Below, piece by piece: positions 13,016 to 24,599 of a stretch of 64,000 nt of DNA. The DNA lies in assembly GCA_902702965.1 (NCBI GenBank), contig CACRXP010000006.1, forward strand, positions 902,758 through 966,757, read 5' to 3'. The notes beneath the pieces are model-generated. The model ran no database searches and was not told the DNA's origin. It was given only the letters and a program-made list of their open reading frames with translations. Each line of letters starts with the position of its first letter. The stretch's first letter is position 1. Origin of the DNA: Spirometra erinaceieuropaei. Lineage: Eukaryota > Platyhelminthes > Cestoda > Diphyllobothriidea > Diphyllobothriidae. The position numbers were made by a program, and so were the translations under genes.

Positions 13016-13959
13016 CAGTAGATGCGCTAACTCACAAAATGTTAACCGAAAATCTCGAATGTGGTTTCAACTCAAAACGATTACTAAATTAAGGTTATAG
13101 TATTAATAACCGTGCAGCCTAATCCTGTAATAATTCAGTTGCTTCGGGAAGCCAGATTTTGAACGAGCTTCCTTTCTGTCGCCTGAAAAATTACACTCGC
13201 TAACTAATAGCTATCTGCGTCGCATGAGTTTTTTTTCATCGATTTGTGATACCCTTATATATTCAAATATACCTCATAGCGAACCTCCATAAAATGTTCA
13301 CTATTTGCATATTCAGTAGAAATACACGTGTTATAAATTTCTGCTTGAAATAAGGATATAGTTTGGTTTAAAAAAATTACTCATAATATTTCTTAAGACC
13401 GTAACACGCCCCTTCATAAAACATCGTGTCTTTTTATTTATTAATGTTGCTGATAAAGGTTACAATATACTTCAGTCCACTGTAAAATTTATAAACCACA
13501 TATGGTCTCCTCCTAACACTGCACATAAATGCAGTTTGGAAACCTTGAATGCAAGTGAAACGGCATGTCGTTGAATAATCACTCGGAAATGGAAAAGATT
13601 TTTTAAACCGAATTGTAGACTTTCTTCAAATAAAAAGCTTGAAAAAGGCATAATTTTCGACCAAATGAGTAAATGAATGAATATGTTTATGCATACTATA
13701 TGAAACACATTTGAATTAATAAGAGCATCGAAAATCAATGAGAAAATTTCCTGCGACATAAGCAGTCATTTTTTGCGGAGCAAAGTTTTTCACGCGGCGG
13801 CAAAAGCGTCCTTCGTAGGCCGGCATCCTGAGGCAACTGAGTTAACACAGGGTTATGCTGCATGGGGATTAATATTATAGCCCTACTTATGCAATCCTTT
13901 TGAGTCCAAAACGCATTTCAGAATTTCAGTTAACATTCCATGTGTTAACACATCTACTG
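13016..13959. mobile_element. fold-back element, copy 2
   Basis: The ends are cagtagatgcgctaactcac and, inverted, gtgttaacacatctactg, with TA outside both (13014-13015 and 13960-13961). Internal blocks shared with the copy at 51899 include accacatatggtctcctcct near 13496 and ttggaaaccttgaatgcaag near 13536. The 95-codon minus-strand frame 13472-13759 lies inside the repeat and is not a gene. Confidence 0.8.
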
Positions 13960-13961
13960 TA

Positions 13962-16900
13962 GGTCACCGCGGAATTCCACGTGCACCTGACCGCTTGAGT
14001 TAGGCCGACTGTTTTTAAGCCTACTGTGCTAGGGTTTGTCATCAACTTTCTGCCTAGCCGAATGGGATGTCTGAGGTTGATGTCCCTAGAGAGATAACCG
14101 GAGTGGTGTTTAAATATTAAAGACTTTTCTAGCCGTCCGTTTCCGACTAACCATTCCGTCTTAGGCTATCTTCTTCAATATCCTTTTCTGTTTGCGTCTT
14201 TATTAAAACAATTTTGTAAACCTTCCTACATGCAAAAGGAAGAAAACCTAGATGTCTAAGGATTTCTAAGGATTGCAAGCGCTGTACCGAACAATATTGC
14301 ATTCGAAGGAACGGTCTAAAGGCCCGAACACACGTTACGTCGATGTCCTTCGGTCCAAATTGGGCCGACTCCCTTAAAGCTGAGTTGTAAGTATAAAGAT
14401 ATTCGTAAACCACCTCTATAGACTTCAGGACAGTATTCGCGTTGAGAGTACAGCGAAAGAAACTCATTACAAATTAAATGCCATGGTAATTTTAGCAGGT
14501 TTCAAATGGACTATATAAATAAAGCATAGTTCTGACGGGATACATAATTCAAAATGCTGATATTCAAGTATTCCTAACGTTACGGATTCAAAATGGCAGA
14601 TACTGGGCCTATTTAAGCAGCTGCAATATCACAGAATTTTTGTAAATATTCCATTGGAAGTTTTGAACGGGGAAGATATAATAAACTAGAAACTAAACAT
14701 CATTTTATTTTATTTTTGTAGACACCAGAAACCTACAATCCTAATGCCAGCTAAAGTGCCCCGATGTCTAAACACTATTATTTTTTCCAATCGTCTCTAA
14801 ACAAATGGCCATTCAATCAGTGCTTTTAATTTGCAGCCAACTCTAATCTGTCGTCCGCGATGCTGAAATGAGTTCTCTATTCGCCAGTCAATCCAACATT
14901 CTGCTCAAACACATTAATATTGGCAAACGAAGTCTCCAGTTTTCATAAGCATTAAGTGTTGACCCTGAAAATTCCCATTAAAAATGAATTTGATGAGGGT
15001 TCACAATGCCAGATGATATTATCGATACAGTACCGTCATCAAATCTTGAAGTCTGCATTTCCACACAAACTTCACATGCGCTATCAAATATCATCTGGGA
15101 TTTCTGCAGCTAATAGTGTGCGATTAAGAAGTGAATCCTAAAGAAGCCGCCAAACATGAAAGTGAGCCTATTATCTGAAGGTCTAGGGTACGATATACAA
15201 AAGTCTAACTAAAAATCAGCGGCGGTAAATACTCAGGAAATTCGGATTGCAAGTCTCAGGCTTTGTGGACAGTATGGGTGAGGTGACTACGTATTGTGAG
15301 TTGGATATCGTCGACCATCTTATCAATATGGTTTTACAGCTCAGGGTTCCTTCCCTTTACTAACTGGCGCATAAAACAAAATATCAAGCTACACACGGCA
15401 GTTTTCTCAATCTCAAAAACACACTTTTACTTATCGAAGTCATATTTTGGGGTCAATGTGCAGTTTGGCCGGTTTGTAGACTACCGTATAGCAGCTAGCT
15501 TTGCGCGAACAAATCTATTTGTTTATGTTTTTCCTTAACAATTAAGCTAACCAATAAGAGTAGTAAACGGGAGATAAGCATCTTTTATTTAAATAGTGCT
15601 GTTTTTGCGAGTTTTGGAGCCTAGTACTATCAGTGAAGTTTGCCTTCGGTTCTAATTAAGAGCTCTAGCTTGTTCATGTTAAAAAAGTATTATGAGTTAA
15701 GAAGAGGGATGATATTCATCGCTTTCTTCTTGACCGAAAACTGCACTTTTCGAACGCTGTTACCGCGCAGATTGCGAATGATAAAATTAATCACTTATTT
15801 TATACTAGGGACACTTACCTTGGGAGCCGCAGGCGCCAAAGTGTTCATTTGAAATAAACAACTTTGGTAGGCGTTAACTAAACCGGCAAAATCTTTAAAT
15901 TGCGCCTGCAGCCAGATCTTAAAGTTTGGTTTTACTTAAATCTCTTGCGTCCGCACGTGTTTCTTTAAAAAAAAAATTAGTTACTACTTGATAGACACCA
16001 GGCAGGCCACTTGGAATAATATCAGCAGATACGTCATTCACCACAAACGCCTTCGAAAGTGGAGGCGACATACTTATTGTAACGGTTGCAGGATGCCTTG
16101 CTCAGGTAGACGGCCTTCTAAAGTGCTAAGTATGACTAATGTCTTCGCCTTTGGAAAAACGCGCAGATGCACACATCATCTTTGGCATTTTGGTAAATTA
16201 GGGATCTCCTCACCATGCAGATCAATGTGTTAGGTTGAAAACACAGCTAAAACGGGCGTGCCGTCAAAAATGATCCATATTTCAGATATGTCCGTTTACA
16301 TACAACAAGTAAATCGCAGACTTTTGAAAGCTGACATATCCGAGCCATTAAATGATAGGCCCCTATTTCGGAAAACACGCCAGAGTTAACAGAAGAAACT
16401 GAAACCTCAACGCTACTGAGCGGGAGAAATAGTTACATGCAATCGCTTGACTTGTTTAAGTCAATATCATCCATAAGGAAGACGGGCGTGACGTTATATT
16501 TAGTAGCATTTTGAAGTTTAACGCACACATTGCACACACATCGGGCGGGGAACTGGTCATATAAAATATTTTGCAATTCCATTTTGAAAAATTAGGATAT
16601 CGCCTAGGAGATGGGTAGCCTTGTGATAGCCATCAAAAGACATGCTGACTAAAATGTGTAACTGGTTGCTGTAAATATCAACTACAGATTTTGTTTTGCA
16701 AGCTGATTTAGGGAAATAACCTAAGGACGCTTTCACAACCATGATAATTAGTACGAAACTGTCTTAAGAAGACGAATTTTATAGTTTATGCTAACAAGAT
16801 ATCTGTTGTCCACGACTGAGAGAGCACCCTTGGAGGGTCTGTCGCAAACATCAAACAGTGTCGAAATATTTGGCCTGCATACAGTGTTTAATGTTCTTCT

Positions 16901-18650
16901 CTGTGACTCAGTTATCCTTTTCCATCCTGTGAGATTGCATGTTCAATTCCAAAAATACAATTAAGTTTCAGTACGATTTTTCAGTGGGCATCAATTTAAT
17001 CCAAAACAGATTTTTTGCGTAGTCGTTGGAAGGGCCTAGACTTTCTGCAATGTGCTGGATGGCCAGTTGGGATATTAGTTCCGAACGTCCGTGGCTAATG
17101 TAGGGGGATGTCGGGCTAATAGCATAAATTGCTACGTGGCTACATATAAATTGAAGCTCACAAATACTAGTCACCCTGTGTGTCTACGGGTTCCGTTTAT
17201 TACTCTCTCCGGTGGCGAGTTATTGCAGAAGGTTGAAACATTAGCCAACTAAATTTTTTGTTACAACTATCAAGGCCTTTTCTTTGCCGAACTTAAGAAT
17301 CCTGAAAAGCAACAACGGTTCTACAGCCTCTTCAGATATATAATTACACAGATTTGTGCGCTTTCATCGAAATCTCAGGACACAAATATAATTGCAACTG
17401 AGCGAAATACCTATCCCACAGTTGTGGGTTAATGAGCAATGTGAACAACATAGTCAAATAAGCATACTTCTAAATACAACTTTGTATACATAATAACGTT
17501 TCGAAAAACAGGTTTTAAAGGTTTAAACATGTCTTTCTTATAGCATACCTACCACTCCTGCACAATTCTTAATATCGCACATGCTCAACTTTTTTCACCG
17601 TTTAAAAAATAACCTACACCTCAGTCGCCTGCATCTTATCGCGTAAAAGCCTACAAGATTTGGCGCCAAATTCGGGACGTTAAGCATGCGTAAAGATATG
17701 TGTAATGCAAATATTTGGTTTTGCGGTTTCAGACAGCGTTTGCAGTTTGTGTGCTCCCAGTTAGACCGCATGTAATCTTTTGATCTTTGTGTTTGGTAAA
17801 CATTACCTGCCATATAAACTTTTGTGTATATCAGAAAAACCTAATTATCCATTTCAGACGATTTTTGCGCATTTTTCTATAGAAAAACAGGAGTTTTTGA
17901 ATGGGCCTTTTGGAGCGGTTGCTATTATCTATATTTTCACATGCACACATTTCAATGTTCCCGGCTGCTGCTGAGAAAGTTCACCAGCTTTTGTGAAACA
18001 GAACAACAGGGGTTGAAAGTAAATCTAGCGTATCCGTGGACAACAAAAGACCAGATTTTATGAAAGAATTACGAAACAAAGAAAACACAGAAACTGACTC
18101 AAACTGAAAATTTAAAAATCAAAAACTACAGTTACGGGGCCCACTGTTTTAAGGCTGCACACATTGCAACTGCCTTTTGCGAGGTCCATATGCAAGCGCA
18201 AAGCCATTCAACAGTTACGGCGTCGTAACAGCCCCCATTTGGCCGACAAATTACTGCCCGTTTCTCTTAAAAAGCCCATTAAGTCCACATTACTAAAGTA
18301 ATAAAAACTGACAGGCAGAAACGCCAACAACTGGTCGTATTGTTGATTGCCACTTCTGCCAAAAGTTGGTGTTCTTGGGTTTCTGAAGAAGCAAACGGTA
18401 GCTAAGTATACCAATAATGCAGCATTCGCAATGAAATCACTCAATTCGCAGAAAATATGCCTCCATAAATGACCTGAAGTACTTCTTTGGCCAGCTGTTA
18501 AACAACGAAATCAGAGATTTCTTTCCCACTCTTGTTTCTTGACATAGCCAAGCCGGAAGTTGAGATTGGGATTGCTGTCATCTTAACTTAAAATGTTGAG
18601 ATTTGGATTAAAAGTTATCTTTCGAGTAAACATAGCCATACTGAGACGAT
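13962..18650. other. AT-rich stretch without recognisable genes
   Basis: Only short frames are present. The 106-codon minus-strand frame at 14147-14467 has no recognisable domain and no convincing splice context. No repeat shared with other parts of the window was found. Confidence 0.4.
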
Positions 18651-18654
18651 TGCT

Positions 18655-19135
18655 CGAGTTTCATGTGCGCAATACAGGCGCTATCCCATTAAATGTTAGC
18701 TGAAATCCTGAAATATTTTTCTGATTAGGAAAGATAGCTAAAGTGAGATTTTAGGACTGGTTATTGCACGGCAGAGTCATAAGAATTATCAGTGACAACA
18801 GGATGCCGGCTTCTGAAATGGACAGTTAACTAGTATGAATATATCGCATAGATCTATGATGCCCCTATAAGTTCAAATATTTTTTTGGACAATGCACAAA
18901 GCATATTTTTTATTTTGCTCATTGGGTAACAAACTACATCATTGTTAAAATTTACGCTTTTAGGAGGTTTATATTTCTCTTTAGAAAAGAGAAATCAGCC
19001 ATTTGCTGATGGTTTGCAAGACGTTCTTTCAGGAGCCAAAATTCTGATATGACTGAAATATCCATTGACAATGCTGAGCACCAGTTAATCTGACGACCTT
19101 ACTCTAGTCAAAGATTAGTTTCAGAATATTAGTGT
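18655..19135. mobile_element. fold-back element, short degenerate copy
   Basis: The left part cattaaatgttagctgaaat with ctgaaatatttttctgatta, and the right part gacgttctttcaggagccaa with aattctgatatgactgaaat, align with the two ends of the copy at 9375. The middle is reduced to about half the normal length, and the terminal bases have drifted. Confidence 0.5.
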
Positions 19136-19139
19136 ACAT

Positions 19140-20225
19140 ATGGACTGGTAGCAAATTTACTGCATGGACTAGTTAGGGTAAATTTTGTTGAAACACTAGT
19201 AAAATTTGCTTGTTATTCTAAGTGCTATATATCGCGCAGAAGGCCATCGTCAATGATGACAACAGCTTTGGATAAGAACTCAGCCAATCGATCTATCTCT
19301 GGTACGCAGAGCTCCGCATGGTCCTCGTCAGACCCACACGGCTGAACGGTGATTGGCTAATACTCAGAGTAAATTTCGCTTGATGTGTTGCTGCTGTCAT
19401 TCCTGACGATGGACATTTGCACGGTTTTGAAAGGCCAGACAAATAAACATATCAGTCCGCGGCTTGACCAGCCTTCTTCTTGCCGACTCAGTTATGCTGG
19501 TTGTACGCTGGCGTTTTGACAGTTAAATATCTTACTCGCAGATAAGTAACTAGTGGCAATACGTAAAAGGCCAGCGGGATTATAATGCACATAGCGCGGC
19601 TGCCTCAGTCGTATATAACTAAACTAACTTAACAACTCCATCTTCCTCAATCGTTTCCAGTTATGGAGAACGGAACTGACGGAATCTTTAGAAGAAAAGA
19701 TTGCCATCAGTAGAACAAGAATTTTACTGGACCAACCATACGGATTCACCCTTGAAACCATCGTCAGAAACAGTAGGTGAAGGCACAAGGACTGAGCCGC
19801 GGCACTCGCGTTAATCAGTTAATGAATTGAAATAAATAGGACAAATGAGTAAAGCCAATAGCGACCGATAAACATTCGTCAGTCGGTAAAGACGTGAACG
19901 AACGTTAAATGATATTTAAAAATGCCCCATTTGAAGATCGTAATGAACGTATCCAAAGCCATCAGCAAACCTACAAAGCCAAAGCAGAGGCAACCGCGAG
20001 GCATATGGTCAGATTTAAAAATATTTCATTCGAACCTCTAAACTTATATGACTATAAAAATAGTGAATCGAAAGGCGCGGGGAAGTAAATAATGGTGCGT
20101 ATCGGGTTTGGAGAAGGGGGAGGAAGAGTGAAACAAAAAAAATGCCAGTCACCGCCAGGGAGTAGGTGGGCCACGGCGAAGTTTATAATATGCGGCTGGC
20201 TGGCTGTGTGGCTTTCACTCATGGC
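19140..20225. other. no gene recognised
   Basis: No supported gene. The stretch near 20100-20240 is GC-richer, with purine-rich tracts and a GA run just before the SINE tail. Confidence 0.4.
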
Positions 20226-20230
20226 GACTC

Positions 20231-20315
20231 CGAGAGCTCGAGAGAGAGAGAGTCCATAAGGCACAGCGGAACGAGGGAGTTCCGTAAGAACGATCGGTGA
20301 GCAGCCCCTAGCATT
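20231..20315 (+). repeat. SINE 3' tail fragment
   Basis: ctcgagagagagagagtcca, then aaggcacagcggaacgaggg, then agttccgtaagaacgatcgg and tgagcagcccc match the 3' part of the full SINE at about 37618-37680. The tRNA head and hammerhead-like part are missing. Confidence 0.7.
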
Positions 20316-20929
20316 AGACCTTTATTAATTTCCACAAAAGACCGATTCACGTACATTGATTGCAGCCACCTCTACCGTTGCCAACAGGCGATGGCCATGT
20401 AGTCTCGGACAACTTATCGAAACCTGGCAAATTACAGGGAAGATCGCTCTAGTCTACACAGTGGTCTGTGTCTACCATGTGCGCGAGGATAAAGTTGTCG
20501 ATACTTCTTATTTGACCCCTTCCTAACAATGCAGGAATATGTTTTTTTACCCTTTGGACCGGCTCGGACGACCAATATATTCTGTCCCACAGGAGCACGT
20601 GAAAGAGTAAAGACACATAGAAGTGGTCCGAGTTGGCAGTTGGTCCTTACCCTCTCCAAATAGGATGGGAATAGTGGAGAACAGTGCATGGATGTCAGTT
20701 GCTGGAAAGACCCGTCGCAAAGCTTGTGTTAGGCCTCTTTCTGAAAGTTCATTTCTCTCGTCCCAGAGCTACAGCATAATTGCTCACTTGGCCCTAACTT
20801 CTGATGCAATAGCCATATAATTGAAGAGGTATAAAGCGAATTTTGAAAGCATACGTATGTTCACAATATTGTCTTTTAAACGATAACGCATTTATGAAAA
20901 TCGAGTGAAGCTGGCCGTTAACCTTTTAG

Positions 20930-21930
20930 GAGATTCTCATTCACAACTGCTTCGAAGGTCAGATAACAAAGAAAGTAAGTTGAGAGCCGACAGCTGCCTA
21001 TGCAGGTGACACACTCCATTTACAAACTCCATTCTGAAACTACTATCATTCTGCATCGATAAATCGCAAACAACGGCGGAGGCAATCATGAAGCACCTGG
21101 TCATGAGACCGATAGACCCACCGCAACTATACAAAAGGTCCAAAGTAATTTTCCGGATCTTGTGCAGTTTTCCACAAAGCAACTTCGTCAGAGATACTGG
21201 AAGATTCCGTCAAACACGAACAACGATACATGCAGTAACAGTAAGGAGGAATGACGCCAACGGTTCAATCGACGGGCTCCGACCACACCTTCAAGTTTGA
21301 CGAGTCCAAAATTTTTGCAAGAGGTGACAACCCCATAAACCACCACACTGCTTCGGTCATTGCTCTACAACACTCATCCAATTAACAAGCGCAATAACCC
21401 ACCGCCTGCATATTTCACACGGCGACTTTGCCTGAACAAAATAATAAGCCACACGAAGAGGGTGCGTAGGACAATTAATTTTGGTAACAGTAACCAAATT
21501 GCCAAGTTATCCTCGTACTTGTAATCAAACCTGTGTTGATATAACATTACTCGCCTACCGGACTACGGAGCAACAAGCAATTACCTCATCACACATAAAT
21601 CGCAGAGGTATATTAGACTGCTAACAATTGTTGTATGCATGTGGCTGCCGAAAAATCGTGTGCACTAAATACAGCGCACCCTATACTGTTTTAATGGTGA
21701 GTTCGAGTGAGGATCAAATGCGTCAGCCCAATAAATCTCTTGTTCCTGCAATAACATCTTCTTCTTTTAAGATGGCGCAGTTCGTCAGATCCTCTTTAAC
21801 CACTGTACCTGATATGACACATTCTAGAGATCACGACTACTCAGATTACGCATACGCGAGCACAAACCATTCGAAGGGGAGTTTTATCTCCCCCTTGCTT
21901 CGAAATCCATGCTAAAACCCTACCTTTGTG
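20930..21930 (+). pseudogene. Penelope-like element, lineage 3: GIY-YIG domain and 3' tail
   Basis: The frame 21088-21300 reads KHLVMRPIDPPQLYKRSKVI, FRILCSFPQSNFVRDTGR and then TVRRNDANGS. This lines up with the entry and core of a PLE GIY-YIG domain: VIFRILC for the first motif, NFVRDTGR for YVGETGR, then the arginine-rich segment. The frame then shifts by one. HTFKFDESKIFARGDNP (about 21280-21335) and PINKRNNPP (about 21377-21405) continue the family pattern seen in the copy at 43.6-44.0 kb. The non-coding tail (about 21620-21915) includes taaatac, cccaataaatctcttgttcc and an atcttcttctttt block, shared with the tails at 43.4 and 44.2 kb. The copy is inactive. Confidence 0.75.
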
Positions 21931-22072
21931 GACAGGCATCCAATGACTGGCGAAGAGTTGCTAAAAGCCTAAGTCTCTAACATCAACATCCATTCGAGCT
22001 CACTGACCGCTGCAGGAGTCTGCCTTTAAAGACGATGGATAAACATGAACATCTGAGGGATTTTTTCTGGAC

Positions 22073-22483
22073 CTAATGCCACTTAACCTGACTGCTTATT
22101 AGTCCGTAAGGCGTGCGCTCTGACCACGTGAGTGTACTGCCTGATGGCAGAGGGGTGTTGCAACATGTCCTTTCAAGTATTTTTTTGTCCATGAAACCAG
22201 GCCGACAACAGTTTCCGCACTTTCGCGTTAGTATTCCCATCCCCGCGATGTTGCATTCGCGGAATCCTTCCAGGGGTGTCAGTAGCAGCCTGGGATAGGA
22301 GGTAGGGGTTGCTCTTGTGAACGAGTCAGTCCACGCATTCGTATTTGCGAACTGCGCTGTCATGGTGTCTGATACGTTTGATGAAATATGCGATCGGGAC
22401 GTGAAATCAGGCAAATTGCGTTTGTCAGCTCCCTGGAACGTCAACACACAAACCTTCCCACATACAGAAACAAAACTGCTCAT
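22073..22483 (-). other. 136-codon open frame, unrecognised
   Basis: This is one of the longer frames in the window. It contains RLLLTPLEGFRECNIAGMGI and LTRKCGNCCRPGF, with several cysteines but no zinc-finger spacing I can defend. It lies directly 3' of the lineage-3 PLE and may be repeat-derived. No function is assigned. Confidence 0.2.
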
Positions 22484-22689
22484 ATGTTCCCATTCCTTGA
22501 AAATCTACAAAGACGAGTTCCTGTCTGCGTCAGAAAGCCCGAGCTTTTGTATCTGCTACTTCATGAATAGCATGTTCCTTTTTCGTACAACAAAAACCTG
22601 CGCCTCGCTTGCTTTCCTCCATTCTTCCTATCTTTACCAATACAACTGTGATTCGCAATCTTTCCACTCAGTGAATTAATATAATAAGC

Positions 22690-23755
22690 GACCATTGCAA
22701 TGCGCTGCTGGAAATCTATTTCACCCCAATGGTTCTCCTTTTTTGCCTAAAGTTCGGTAACGTGTTCCCTTCTTGTTAAACGTGCTTTGTGTGATGGTTG
22801 GCATGTCGTTCGACTTTTATTAAAACGCAACTTTAATTCCTTTTAAACAGTATTATCTGGTTACTAAACCGTTTAAAATTCTTACTCATTTTTGTGCCGA
22901 GACGAATACGTACACAGGCACAGCAATCTGCAACAGACAACCTCAAAAGAGTAATTTTGTTAAAGGGGATTAATGCTTATAACATATTAACTGTTGTTCG
23001 CATAGCTTAAAGGATAAACGCAGATGTATGTAATCATTTTTATGCTTGCTGGTTAAGATTTAATTAATAGGGTTTGGAGAAAACCAAGGGTTTCCACATA
23101 AACACCTTACTAAGTTACTGTCAAAGACCAATTCAAAAAACAAGTCTAGTCATTTAAGCATGGGTAGTTTCTGTCATGGTGTGATATAAATGTTTGAATA
23201 TTTCTTCGCACGTAAAGTTATAATTTCGTCTGCGAAAACCAGATAACTCGGATTTGCTAGCAGTTGGTTTTAACAGAGGGTCAAGTGCGGATTCCAGAAG
23301 CCCCAATTAAGTGACTGATACTTGCTTTAAGAGATATCAGCATTTTCGTCTAAGACATGTAGTCATGATAACAGTTGACATTGCACTCTGCGACCGCTAG
23401 TTGGTGCCAGTTCGAATAAGAAACCTGATAATGGCTGCGATGAAATTTGTTCATAATGCCACATATGTAAAGTACTGAGGTATCCATACATCCGAAGGCT
23501 GACACTAAACGTCAAAGTTCATGGCATGACAAGAGTTGCTAGCTTGTGCTTGATCTACTACCTTGCTTGAGGTTTACCAATAAAACAGAGCATTAGAATT
23601 ATGAAACGCAGTCATAAAAAACCATTTTAAACACATATATTTAGTCATTAAATCTGTTTTGGAAAGCAAACAATGACATTCGCATTGATTTCAATGGAGC
23701 CTTATGATAGTCATTTAATTCAGAGATGATTCATATTGACCCAACTGTCAAAAAC
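22690..23755. other. no gene recognised
   Basis: AT-rich DNA without a supported gene, RNA gene or shared repeat. Confidence 0.4.
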
Positions 23756-23759
23756 TCGG

Positions 23760-23825
23760 CGCCTCATTGGGATTCGAATCCACGACATTATGGGTCAAGG
23801 TACCCGACAAATAGGATGAAACTCG
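23760..23825 (-). repeat. degenerate tRNA-like sequence
   Basis: On the minus strand, gtggattcgaatccc (about 23769-23783) is a good box B and T-arm, with an upstream ttgacccataatgtcg that resembles a tRNA-Met(CAU) anticodon arm. The acceptor and D arm do not fold, so this is probably a tRNA-derived repeat remnant. Confidence 0.3.
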
Positions 23826-23858
23826 CGTCATCCGTCGGGATCTCGTATATCAGACGGT

Positions 23859-23928
23859 CAGAGCGTTGGCTGTACTAAAGCCTTGCTGACGTTAGTCATT
23901 TGCTGTTCTGAAACCTACCGGCGTTATG
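23859..23928 (+). repeat. tRNA-like SINE fragment, family C copy 2
   Basis: cggtcagagcgttggctgta, then ctaaagccttgctgacg and tttgctgttctgaaacctac, match the copy at 11333. Box A (ggtcagagcg) is good; box B (gttctgaaacc) is decayed. Its 3' end touches the exon candidate that follows on the other strand. Confidence 0.45.
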
Positions 23929-24182
23929 AGAAGACGTGTTAAATCTCCTTCCAAACTTTGGGGCAAAATGAAGCGCTTAAATGCATTTTTCACTTCTTTG
24001 AGCAAATATTCGTCAAACGCCATTCGTAACCGAAGTTCATTTTCTTCAGAAGTGACTACTCTATTCGGCTTATCGCGAAAATACCACGCACGAGAACACT
24101 TGTAGGCAAACGTTTTGAGAACGCATTCTGCAGTTAACAAGCGCCAGAATAGTGCGGCTTTTGTGTAATCACGAATAATTTT
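23929..24182 (-). CDS. candidate host exon (unidentified protein)
   Basis: The minus-strand frame after an acceptor-like tttctattag (24183 outward) reads KIIRDYTKAALFWRLLTAEC, then CVLKTFAYKCSRAWYFRDKP, then EENELRLRMAFDEYLLKEVK. It ends at a possible donor, ggtaggt, at 23928. The composition is balanced, with many charged residues. The start phase (0) fits the end of the exon candidate at 24403-24569, which would leave an intron of about 220 bp. A possible donor also overlaps a tRNA-like repeat, which weakens the call. Frames of this length are expected by chance in the window, so splice matches and composition are the only evidence. No family was recognised. Confidence 0.22.
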
Positions 24183-24402
24183 CTAATAGAAAACTGGCAA
24201 GATGTTGGTTAAGACACCATGAACACCCTGCGCACAAGGGTCTCGGCGGTTATGAAGAGGAACACAGCGACTATAGGAAAGGACGACATCTCCTCATACA
24301 CCTTATTTGAGGTTCAGATTGTTTGATTTGATAAATGCAACTTTATTTTCAATCCATGGGTCGCCCATCAAATTGCGCACCTTCCACGTTGCTCTTCCTC
24401 AC

Positions 24403-24569
24403 AATCTCCTGCGCCAGCAAATTCACGAAACGCGCACTTAACCGGGATGACTTCTCTCTATATGGTACGAATAATAGCAATTTTGAGTCAGGATTCTTGA
24501 CTGCGGCTAGGGAAAATTTGCCATTTGCCACAAATTTGACTACGTGATCGACAGCTATCTCAACGCTTC
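24403..24569 (-). CDS. candidate host exon (unidentified protein)
   Basis: The acceptor-like ccaatcctgcag (24570 outward) follows an in-frame stop. The frame then reads SVEIAVDHVVKFVANGKFSL, AAVKNPDSKLLLFVPYREKS and then LSARFVNLLAQEI, up to a donor-like gtgagg at 24402-24397. About a third of codons begin with G, a usual coding signature and well above the background here. If the donor is ignored, the frame runs to a TGA near 24349 followed by gaaaataaag, so a terminal exon is the alternative reading. The start phase (1) agrees with the end of the exon candidate at 28387-28528. The family is not recognised. Confidence 0.28.
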
Positions 24570-24599
24570 CTGCAGGATTGGAAAATTACATCAACCGCA

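Noticed and set aside
13472..13759. 95-codon minus-strand frame
   Set aside because: It lies wholly inside a fold-back element shared with other copies that do not keep the frame.
22073..22483. Possible LINE open reading frame with a zinc-knuckle-like CGNCC
   Set aside because: The cysteine spacing does not match a CCHC or C2H2 motif, and no RT or endonuclease motif is nearby in the frame; it is kept only as an unrecognised frame.
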